DNA of 64,000 nucleotides from Deltaproteobacteria bacterium (GTDB taxonomy: Bacteria; Desulfobacterota; DSM-4660; Desulfatiglandales; Desulfatiglandaceae): NCBI GenBank assembly GCA_022340265.1, contig JAJDOH010000051.1:1-64000 (forward strand), in the 5' to 3' direction. Below, piece after piece: positions 24,760-31,747 of this stretch; the first letter of the stretch is position 1, and each line of letters opens with the position of its first letter. The translations under genes and the position numbers were made by a program. The notes under the pieces are model-generated. The model saw only the letters and a list, made by a program, of their open reading frames with translations, did not search any database and had not been told where the DNA came from.

Positions 24760-24957
24760 TTATTCGACCCTTACAATTTTGACGCGGCTGCCTACCCAGA
24801 CCCCAGGCAGGTAGACCCTCCCGCTGTTGCCGCTCCGTTTGACAATTCTTTCAACCATCTCCTCTCCATGGACGATGAGTTTCACTTTGGTACCGCCGTC
24901 GGTATTGTGAAGTTTTTCAGAGAGTATAATCCTCTTTTTAGTTTCTTTTTGAGCCAT
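24760..24957 (-). CDS. DUF2080-like small protein
   Basis: A 65-residue protein whose C-terminal half (GEEMVERIVKRSGNSGRVYLP, then VWVGSRVKIVRVE) has the pattern of DUF2080, an AbrB/MazE-like swapped-hairpin family best known from archaeal transposon-associated genes. It overlaps the end of the preceding 249-residue gene by 20 bases, so translation is coupled. No transposase is beside it. It may bind DNA or serve as the partner of that protein. I found no IS ends around it. Confidence 0.6.
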   Translation of the reverse strand: MAQKETKKRIILSEKLHNTDGGTKVKLIVHGEEMVERIVKRSGNSGRVYLPGVWVGSRVKIVRVE

Positions 24958-25687
24958 TTATCGTCTTTTTGAGAAAGCGGCTTTCATAGGTGGAATCGTT
25001 TGCCAGCCGCTTTATGTCTTCTCCCATCCGATAAAATCGCTTGAAATTAAATCGGCAAAACCTTGATTCCACCATATTTCGGTCCATCGGACTTGCTTTT
25101 CGCAGCCATTTGGCAACAGATGAGTGATTTTCGAAACGCTGGCAGGCCAGGTAGCCGGTTAGGTCCGCTACCCGTTTCAGCCGGTTTTCAATGGAGATCA
25201 CATGTGAGGGATGGAAAATTTCCGAATTTTTCATACGATCCAAAAGATGGGGTAATAGCGCTTGTTGACGGGTTTCCACAATGGTTTGCTTCTTCAGCCA
25301 GTCAATCACGCCTTCCCGTGAAACAGCCATGTGGCTGAATTGTTCCGTAAGCGGTGTATGTCGTTTTTTGATAATGGGGTGATGGCGTCCGCGCACATGA
25401 ATCAGGATCAGCCTGGGGTTAATAAGCAGGTCCCCTACCAGTGCAAATTCACAGTTTTCGGCACAGTTGCCCGCACACATGATGGCAAGTTCGTTAATGC
25501 GGGCCAGTGAGAGCCAATAGAGATTGCTTTGAACAAAGGCGGCTTCATCCAAAAGGTTCAACAAATGGAGCAACGCTTTTTCATTCAGCTTGTGTACGGC
25601 CGCCTTTTCTTCCATCATCCGGTTGAAATCGAGAATCATCTCGGGATGTTCAATCAGCGTGTCCGGCGCAAGGTTTTGATACATCAT
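24938..25687 (-). CDS. Unrecognised protein downstream of formate dehydrogenase
   Basis: A 249-residue, mostly helical, soluble protein I do not recognise. A Cys cluster at about 71-80 (MCAGNCAENCEF) precedes GDLLINPRLILIHVRGRHHPI. The rest is rich in Leu, Arg and Lys, with a basic C-terminus. It starts 100 bases after fdhA ends, behind GGGAGACCT, and overlaps the DUF2080-like gene. The layout suggests an fdhA-linked accessory or a two-gene regulatory pair. No signal peptide or membrane segment is visible. Confidence 0.6.
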   Translation of the reverse strand: MMYQNLAPDTLIEHPEMILDFNRMMEEKAAVHKLNEKALLHLLNLLDEAAFVQSNLYWLSLARINELAIMCAGNCAENCEFALVGDLLINPRLILIHVRGRHHPIIKKRHTPLTEQFSHMAVSREGVIDWLKKQTIVETRQQALLPHLLDRMKNSEIFHPSHVISIENRLKRVADLTGYLACQRFENHSSVAKWLRKASPMDRNMVESRFCRFNFKRFYRMGEDIKRLANDSTYESRFLKKTINGSKRN

Positions 25688-25787
25688 AGGTCTCCCGTTG
25701 GTTAAATGTGTTTTCCCGTCCGGCGGAAGAATGTCTTTCGCCGGACAACAAATTTTGGCTTTTAGCCCTTGGCCTTATGTTATTTTG

Positions 25788-27836
25788 TCAAGCTTCAGCC
25801 ACATTTTTCTCCAGTTTTACCGCACAGACCTTGTAATCCGGTGTTTTGCTTACAGGATCGAGGGAAGTGCCCAGGAGCCAGTTGGGATTGGCTTCTTCAA
25901 AATGGAAATCCATGAAAATGGACCCTTCCGGGACGATATCTCCCACGGAAACCGGCGTCACGACCTTCCCTCTTCGCGATGTCACCTCTACGGAGCCGCT
26001 GTCCGCCACGCCCAGACGTTTCGCATCGGAAAAATGCATTTGCGCCATTGGACCCGGAAATTCACGATGGAGAGACTGGCACCGGCCCGTCATGGTGCGT
26101 GTATGATAGTGCGCATACCGCCTGCCCGTTGTGAGAATGAAAGGGTATTCCTCGTCGGGCATCTCTTCCGAAGGCCGATAATGAATCGCATGGAAAAGAC
26201 CTTTCCCCCTGGCAAATTGATCCTTATGGAGATACTGTGTTCCGGGATGGTCCGGGGAAGGGCAGGGCCACTGAATGTCCATTTTATCGATGCGATCGTA
26301 GGTGATGCCTGAAAAACTGGGAGTAAGAGACGCCATCTCGTCGAATACCTCCCTTGCCGAAGCATAATCATTGTTTTTAAGACCCAGTCTGCGGCCGAGT
26401 TCCGAAAGAATCACCCAGTTGGGTCTGGCCCCGTCGGGCGGTTCCACTGCTTTGCGGATTCGCTGCACCTTTCGTTCCGTGTTGGTATAAGTCCCTTCCA
26501 CTTCCGACCAGGCGGCACCCGGGAGCACCACATGGGCCAGTTCAGCGGTCTTCGTAAGAAAGATATCCTGAACTACCAGAAACTCGGCGGAGGTAAGCGC
26601 CTTGTGCACGTGATGAATGTTGGGATCGCTTTCCGCCGAATTTTCGCCAAAAATGTACATGCCTTTGACCGAACCGTCTATGAGTCCATCCATCATATCC
26701 GGGATCGTTATCCCCACCTCTCTAGAGAGTGGAACGCCCCACGCCCTCTGGAATTTTTCCTGGGTTACCATATCCGTTACCACCTGATATCCCGGGTATA
26801 CGTTGGGCAAGGCCCCCATGTCGCAGGCGCCCTGCACATTGTTTTGTCCTCTCAAAGGGTTGACGCCGCTGGACGGCTTTCCGATGTGCCCGGTCAGCAT
26901 GGCCAGATTGGCCAGGGATTTCACATTGTCCACTCCGTGGGAATGTTCGGTAATGCCGAGTGTGTACAGTATGGTTGAAATCGATGACGTTGCATAAATG
27001 CGGGCCACCTCCCGTATCACATCAACCGGTACGCGGCAGATTTCCGACGCCTTTTCAATGGGAAATTCCTGAACGGCCTTTGCAAAATCTTCGAAACCTT
27101 CGGTCCGTTCTTCAATAAACTGCTGATTGTGCCAACCGTTTCGGACAATTTCATTCATCATCGCGTTCAAAAAAACCACATCCGTGCCGTAATGGATCCT
27201 CACATGGATGTCGGCCTGTTGCGCAACCTGGGTTTTCCTGGGGTCGATGGCGATCAGTTTTGCTCCTTTAGTTTTGGCCCGGAACACACGGTAAGCAATG
27301 AGGGGGTGTGCTTCCGAGGTGTTGGAACCGATCACAAAGACACAATCCGCATTCTCGATTCCCGGAATTGAATTGGTCATGGCACCACTTCCGAAAGCTG
27401 CGGCAAGACCTGCCACCGTGGGCGCATGTCAGAGCCTGGCGCAATGATCCACGTTATTGGTCCCGAATCCGGCCCTGCAAAGTTTCTGCAACAGGTAATT
27501 CTCTTCATTGCTGCATCGGGCTGAGCTCAGAAAGGCGAGACTTTCCGAACCATGTTTTTTGCGAATGTCCGACAGATTGGAGACAATTTCATCCAGTGTC
27601 TCTTCCCAGGAGCATTCCGTTAATTTGCCGTTTTTTCGGATCAAGGGCGAGGTGAGCCGATCGGGGCTCTGAACAAATTGGTGAGCGTTCCAACCCTTAA
27701 TACAGAGTTTGCCTTGGTTCATCTGTGCGCTTTTATCCGGAATGGTGCGCACAAGTTTTCCTTCCATCACTTCCAGAAACATCTGGCAACCACATCCGCA
27801 AAAGGGGCATGTGGTCTTTACGAATTCATAGTCCAT
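25788..27836 (-). CDS. fdhA: Selenocysteine-containing formate dehydrogenase catalytic subunit (FdhH-like)
   Basis: Mo/W bis-MGD formate dehydrogenase, 682 residues, which oxidises formate to CO2 or the reverse. The N-terminal [4Fe-4S] motif uses Cys10, Cys13, Cys17 and Cys45 (CPFCGCGC, GKLCIKGW). Codon 136 is TGA (27429-27431) in HCARL-U-HAPTVAGLAAAFG, exactly where FDHs carry selenocysteine, and a SECIS-like hairpin follows. A scan treating TGA as a stop splits it into two frames, but both halves align to one FDH. There is no TAT signal and no FdhB gene beside it, so it is a cytoplasmic FdhH-size enzyme. It is divergent from tupABC, the tungstate transporter, which suggests tungsten or molybdenum use. 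Confidence 0.93.
27396..27431 (-). promoter_or_regulatory. SECIS element and UGA(Sec) codon of fdhA
   Basis: The minus strand reads TGA, then 14 bases, then GGCA-GGTCT-TGCC (27402-27414). This is a four-base-pair upper stem with a GGTCT loop, like the apical loop bound by SelB in Escherichia coli fdhF. Spacing from the UGA matches bacterial SECIS elements. It lies within the coding region, as usual for bacteria. Confidence 0.75.
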
Positions 27837-27897
27837 GGAAATCCTTTCCCCCTAAAAACAACCGCTGACAATAGCCCTTTAGATGAAACTAAGTTGT

Positions 27898-27915
27898 TAT
27901 GTCAATGTTGACATA
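27898..27915. promoter_or_regulatory. Exact palindrome TATGTCAA-TG-TTGACATA
   Basis: Perfect eight-base inverted repeat with a two-base spacer, 62 bases before the fdhA start and about 500 before tupA. The size and symmetry fit a dimeric repressor or activator site. Its arms contain TTGACA on both strands, so one arm could double as a -35 box. A Mo/W-responsive regulator (ModE- or TunR-like) is my inference from the flanking genes. Confidence 0.55.
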
Positions 27916-28056
27916 TAAAATGCCGTTCGACACCAACTCCTCGGGAGCACAAACAGCCCAAGTGTTATTAAAATATATTTTTGCAGTGATTTTAAACTCT
28001 CATTGAAATTGTGAAAAATTCAGAAACTTGGAGAGGATTTAGCATGTGCACATCTA

Positions 28057-28074
28057 TATGTCAAGATAGACACA
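28057..28074. promoter_or_regulatory. Second, imperfect copy of the fdhA/tupA palindrome
   Basis: TATGTCAA-GA-TAGACACA has a perfect left arm and six of eight matches in the right arm, 159 bases from the exact copy and on the tupA side. Two sites in one divergent region would allow separate control of the two promoters. Confidence 0.4.
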
Positions 28075-28250
28075 ACAGATTCATCTCTTTTTTTTAACTG
28101 TGCGGATTCCGTCGATTTAGAGTAAACGGCAAATTCTTTGGCGGTGTCATGAAGGTTGTGTCGTAACGCCCGCTTTTCTTTAATGTTGCCGACTTTCAGG
28201 CGATATGGTAAGTCCTGTTTAAACCCAAATGGTTACGCGAGAGAAAACTG

Positions 28251-28403
28251 ATGATTAAGAAAATTCCCTTCAGCGAAGCATTGGGTCAGGCGTTGCGCCA
28301 TGATATCACTGAGATTCAGCCGGACCGGTTCAAAGGTGCAACTTTTATAAAGGGGGTTAACATGCTAAGTTTAAACAAACAGAATTTTGGGAGGGATAAG
28401 AAT
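28251..28403 (+). pseudogene. N-terminal remnant of a molybdopterin-binding protein, in frame with tupA
   Basis: The 37 codons from ATG 28251 encode IPFSEALGQALRHDITEI followed by QPDRFKGATFIKG. This is the conserved N-terminus of MoeA-like/molybdopterin-binding proteins, whose usual form is IPVEEAVG..L.HDIT.I.PG.FKG..F.KGH. The similarity stops after about 37 residues, and the frame then runs without a stop into tupA. It looks like the 5' end of a deleted cofactor gene left in the tup leader. It could instead act as a translated leader peptide. Confidence 0.55.
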
Positions 28404-29234
28404 ATGGCAAGAAGATCTTTATTTCTAGGCGTAGTGATTTTGTTGTTGTGGATGTGCGCTCCTTTCAGCGCTTCGGCAGCCGATCAATTGATGCTGGCCA
28501 CAACCACCAGCACCGACAACACGGGGCTCATGGACGTTCTGGCACCGCAATTCAAAAAAGATACCGGGATTGAATTGAAATGGACGGCTGTGGGAACGGG
28601 GAAGGCCCTGGAGATGGGCAAAAACTGCGATGTGGATGTGCTGCTGGTGCATGCACCCAAAGCGGAAAAGAAATATATCGCCGACGGTTATGGAAAGGAC
28701 CGAACACAGGTCATGTACAATGATTTTGTGATCATCGGCCCGAAGGATGATCCGGACGGAATCAAAGGCGTGTCCGTCAGTGACGCCATGAAAAAACTGG
28801 CGAAAGGAAAAGCGGATTTTGTAAGTCGAGGGGATGATTCCGGTACCAACAAAAAGGAAATCTCTCTTTGGAAAGCCGCAGGGCTTGCGGTGCCGGACAA
28901 GGGAAAATGGTACATTCAGACAGGACAAGGAATGATTGCCACCATCACTGTGGCCACCGAAAAAAAAGGCTACACCATGACCGACCGCGGCACTTTCATC
29001 AAATTTTCCGACAATTACGGCGGCAATCCACCCCTGATACCACTGGTGGAGGGTGATCCCGTTCTCTATAATCAATACAGTATTATTGCCGTTAATCCGG
29101 CCCGTTGCAAAAATGCGCAATACGACCTGGGAAGGAAATTCACCGAATGGATGACGTCACGGAAAATTCAGGACCTTATCGGCAACTTCAAATTGTTGAA
29201 TAAAAAACTGTTCATCCCCAACGCAAGGCGGTGA
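28404..29234 (+). CDS. tupA: Tungstate ABC transporter substrate-binding protein
   Basis: Periplasmic tungstate receptor, 276 residues from the ATG at 28404, which has GGGAGGG upstream. The signal peptide runs to about residue 24 (FSASAA). The TupA signature TTTSTDNTGLMDVLAP follows at once, with SRGDDSGTNKKE, ATEKKGYTMTDRGTF and PVLYNQYSIIAVNP further on. These loops bind the oxyanion, and TTTS distinguishes TupA from molybdate ModA. It supplies tungsten, probably for FdhA and other pterin enzymes. An in-frame extension to 28251 is described separately. Confidence 0.93.
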   Translation: MARRSLFLGVVILLLWMCAPFSASAADQLMLATTTSTDNTGLMDVLAPQFKKDTGIELKWTAVGTGKALEMGKNCDVDVLLVHAPKAEKKYIADGYGKDRTQVMYNDFVIIGPKDDPDGIKGVSVSDAMKKLAKGKADFVSRGDDSGTNKKEISLWKAAGLAVPDKGKWYIQTGQGMIATITVATEKKGYTMTDRGTFIKFSDNYGGNPPLIPLVEGDPVLYNQYSIIAVNPARCKNAQYDLGRKFTEWMTSRKIQDLIGNFKLLNKKLFIPNARR

Positions 29235-29275
29235 AACATTTCGCATGTTAAACAACCGTCCCTTTTTTTGAATCC

Positions 29276-29968
29276 ATGGACTATCTCCTGAACGGACTGA
29301 TCCAGGCCTTTGAACTTCTGTTTGGAGGAGATCCGGAAACCTATTCCGCTGTAAAAACCACGGTGATTGCTTCCAGTCTCTCCGTGGCGGCCAGTATGAT
29401 CATTGGATCACCGCTGGGATTTTGTCTGGGGTACGCCCGTTTTCCCGGGCGACGGTCCATTCGAATCGTCGTCGATACCCTTCTGTCCCTCCCCACCGTG
29501 GTCATCGGGCTACTTTGCTACGCTTTTATGTCGCATCGGGGACCGTTGGGGGATCTGGGCTTGCTCTTCACCATCCCCGGGATGGCCATCGGCCAGACGA
29601 TTCTGGGGCTTCCCATCGTGGTGGCCATGACGGCCACGGCCGTCGAAAATCTTGACGACCGTCTGAAGCAAACCGTATTGACCCTGGGAGCTGATCCGCG
29701 TCAACTGCTTTTGACATCCCTTTGGGAAGCCCGGTTCGCCCTGGCACTGGCCGGCGCTGCCGCCTATGGCAGGATCGTATCGGAAGTGGGTATTAGCATG
29801 ATGGTCGGCGGCAACATCAAATGGCACACCCGGACCATCACAACGGCCATTGCCTTGGAAACGGGTAAAGGTCAGTTTGCCATGGGGATTGCCCTGGGGC
29901 TGATACTTTTGGCATTGGCATTGATGGTCAATGTGGCCATGAGCGGTCTGAAAGGGTTATCGGAATAA
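29276..29968 (+). CDS. tupB: Tungstate ABC transporter permease
   Basis: Inner-membrane permease, 230 residues, with about five to six hydrophobic segments. The EAA loop is visible as LGADPRQLLLTSLWEARFALALAGAAAYGRIVSEVGISMMVGG. It lies 41 bases after tupA, and its stop overlaps the tupC start (TAATG). Together with TupA and TupC it forms a high-affinity tungstate importer. Confidence 0.92.
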   Translation: MDYLLNGLIQAFELLFGGDPETYSAVKTTVIASSLSVAASMIIGSPLGFCLGYARFPGRRSIRIVVDTLLSLPTVVIGLLCYAFMSHRGPLGDLGLLFTIPGMAIGQTILGLPIVVAMTATAVENLDDRLKQTVLTLGADPRQLLLTSLWEARFALALAGAAAYGRIVSEVGISMMVGGNIKWHTRTITTAIALETGKGQFAMGIALGLILLALALMVNVAMSGLKGLSE

Positions 29969-30624
29969 TGAGTGAATCTCTCTATCATCTGGAAAAAGTA
30001 ACGCAAGTTTACAGCGGCCGAACGGTTCTGGACGTTGAAAGCCTGGACATTGAGGCCCAAAGCATTACCGGCCTCATTGGACCCAACGGATCGGGCAAAA
30101 GCACGTTGATGCGCATATTGGCATTTCTTGAAAATCCGGCGTCGGGCAGAGCAAGTTTTCAAGATCAACCTTTGGCGAAGGTGACGTTGGAACAGCGCCG
30201 CCAGGTTGCCATGCTGAATCAGGAACCCTATTTGCTTAAAAGATCCGTACGGGGTAACATCTCTTACGGGCTTAAGATTCGCGGCATATCCGATACGTCA
30301 ACGCCGGTGAACCGGGCTCTTTCAAAAGTTGGTCTGGACCCGGACAAGTTCTCACAACGGTCCTGGCGAGAATTGTCGGGAGGAGAAGCGCAACGGGTTG
30401 CGTTGGCAGCCCGTTTGGTTCTGAAACCAAAGGTCCTGCTGCTGGATGAACCGACGGCGAGCGTGGACCTGGAAAACTCCGAGCTCATTTTGCGTGCAGC
30501 CCTGGATGCACGGGACCAATGGGGAACGACCCTCATCATCATCAGCCATCAACTCACCTGGCTCAGGCAGATCGCGGACCGTATCCTCTCCATGGACTAC
30601 GGAAAATTGAGCCTGGTGCAATAG
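29968..30624 (+). CDS. tupC: Tungstate ABC transporter ATP-binding protein
   Basis: Cytoplasmic ATPase of 218 residues with Walker A GPNGSGKST, the signature LSGGEAQRVALAARLVLKP, Walker B VLLLDEPTAS and the switch ISHQ. It is short for the ModC/TupC group and lacks the C-terminal TOBE (molbindin) domain, so it probably does not sense the oxyanion itself. It overlaps tupB by one base and is the last gene of the operon. Confidence 0.92.
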   Translation: MSESLYHLEKVTQVYSGRTVLDVESLDIEAQSITGLIGPNGSGKSTLMRILAFLENPASGRASFQDQPLAKVTLEQRRQVAMLNQEPYLLKRSVRGNISYGLKIRGISDTSTPVNRALSKVGLDPDKFSQRSWRELSGGEAQRVALAARLVLKPKVLLLDEPTASVDLENSELILRAALDARDQWGTTLIIISHQLTWLRQIADRILSMDYGKLSLVQ

Positions 30625-30923
30625 CGCCCCATTTTTTAGAGCAATATGGACGAAATATCAGTGGGATAGCTTGGTGCAACCCCAAAACCCGAAATTGAAC
30701 AGTATCCGGGTCACCAAGCTAACAGATAGTGATAACAACGAATCGTTAAGATAAATTTATTACAAATGGACTTGGCGCCTCATTTTCGATAGCAAAAATG
30801 AGGGCATGAGTGGGGTTCTGATGCCGTCAGCAAATATGGTTCGTGCAGGAGCGGTATATGACCCGGGAGAATGGGAGACCAGCGGCTGATGGGAAAAACA
30901 TTTCCTAGCGGAGATATTACAGG
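30625..30923. other. Intergenic region after tupC
   Basis: About 300 non-coding bases between tupC and the EFR1 gene. Apart from the nested inverted repeat at 30668-30720 I see nothing. There is no sigma-54 match and no small ORF with a ribosome site. Confidence 0.5.
30668..30720. repeat. Nested inverted repeat after tupABC
   Basis: Outer arms AGCTTGGTG (30668-30676) and CACCAAGCT (30712-30720) are perfect nine-base complements. Inner arms ACCCG (30687-30691) and CGGGT (30707-30711) extend the stem with a ten-base bulge on one side. There is no T-run, so this is not a standard intrinsic terminator. It may be an RNA element, a protein site or the footprint of a small mobile repeat. Confidence 0.5.
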
Positions 30924-31745
30924 ATGAATCAGAAAATCAATACGCTGTATTTCAGCGCAACAGGCACAACCGAGAAAATAGTAACCGGGGTTGCAAAGAA
31001 AATAGCAGAGAATTACGGCGGAGAAATTGCGATCAACAATATTGACTTTACATTGCCGGAAGCCAGGAAAAAAACTTTTTCTTTTGATAAGGATACCCTC
31101 GTTATCGCGGGCGTTCCGGTTTACGCCGGACGCGTTCCCAATGTACTGTTGAAATTCTTAAACCAAATTTCCGGAAACTGCGCAACGGCGGTCGCTGTTG
31201 TTCTTTACGGAAACCGCCATTATGACGATGCGTTAATAGAGTTCAAAGACATTCTGGAGGCGGACGGTTTTATTGTTATTGCCGGAGGAGCATTTATCGG
31301 CGAGCATTCATTTTCAACGACGCTCGCAAGCAACAGGCCTGACCGGCAGGATATGGCCATGGCGGCTGATTTTGCCGACAAAATATATGATAAAATAAAG
31401 AGACCCGGAAAAATTCCTTCTGTTGTCGTAAAAGGAAAAATTCCTTACAGGGACTATTATCGGCCCATGGACCCAAACGGTAATCCCGTAAGTATCCTTA
31501 AGGTTACGCCCAAAACAAACAGCGATTGCATCGATTGCAAGCTCTGCGCCGAGGTTTGTCCCATGGGATCAATTGATTCAGCCGATGTTTCCAAAATAAC
31601 GGGTATTTGCATTAAGTGCTGCGCCTGCATCAAGAAATGTCCTGGCGGAGCAAAATATTTTGATGATGAAAGTTATTTACGGCATAAACATGAACTGGAG
31701 GCCGAGTTTACCGGTAGGCGGCTGGAACCGGAATGTTTTGTCTGA
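30924..31745 (+). CDS. EFR1-type flavodoxin/ferredoxin fusion
   Basis: A 273-residue cytoplasmic electron carrier. An N-terminal flavodoxin-like domain (about 1-165) begins LYFSATGTTEKIVTGVAKKI, the FMN phosphate loop. A C-terminal dicluster ferredoxin follows with CIDCKLCAEVCPMG and CIKCCACIKKCPGGA. This EFR1 architecture is frequent in anaerobes, especially Clostridia. The gene is richer in A+T and Lys than its neighbours, which hints at horizontal transfer. It has no obvious operon partner and converges on the MscS gene three bases away. It probably shuttles low-potential electrons for an unidentified reductase. Confidence 0.85.
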   Translation: MNQKINTLYFSATGTTEKIVTGVAKKIAENYGGEIAINNIDFTLPEARKKTFSFDKDTLVIAGVPVYAGRVPNVLLKFLNQISGNCATAVAVVLYGNRHYDDALIEFKDILEADGFIVIAGGAFIGEHSFSTTLASNRPDRQDMAMAADFADKIYDKIKRPGKIPSVVVKGKIPYRDYYRPMDPNGNPVSILKVTPKTNSDCIDCKLCAEVCPMGSIDSADVSKITGICIKCCACIKKCPGGAKYFDDESYLRHKHELEAEFTGRRLEPECFV

Positions 31746-31747
31746 TT

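Larger units (their letters stand above)
27837..28250. other. fdhA-tupA divergent intergenic region
   Basis: About 410 AT-rich bases between divergently transcribed fdhA and tupA. It holds the exact palindrome at 27898-27915 and a weaker copy at 28057-28074. I looked for a molybdenum-cofactor-type riboswitch and for sigma-54 promoters and found neither. No small gene is evident. Confidence 0.6.

Noticed and set aside
27429-27836. FdhA as a pseudogene split by a stop codon into two ORFs (25788-27416 and 27429-27836)
   Set aside because: The stop is TGA at the conserved selenocysteine position and is followed by a SECIS-like hairpin; both halves align to one formate dehydrogenase.
27916-28250. 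Molybdenum/tungsten cofactor riboswitch before tupA
   Set aside because: I looked for a multi-stem structure with the expected conserved loops and could not support one by eye; a covariance-model search would be decisive.
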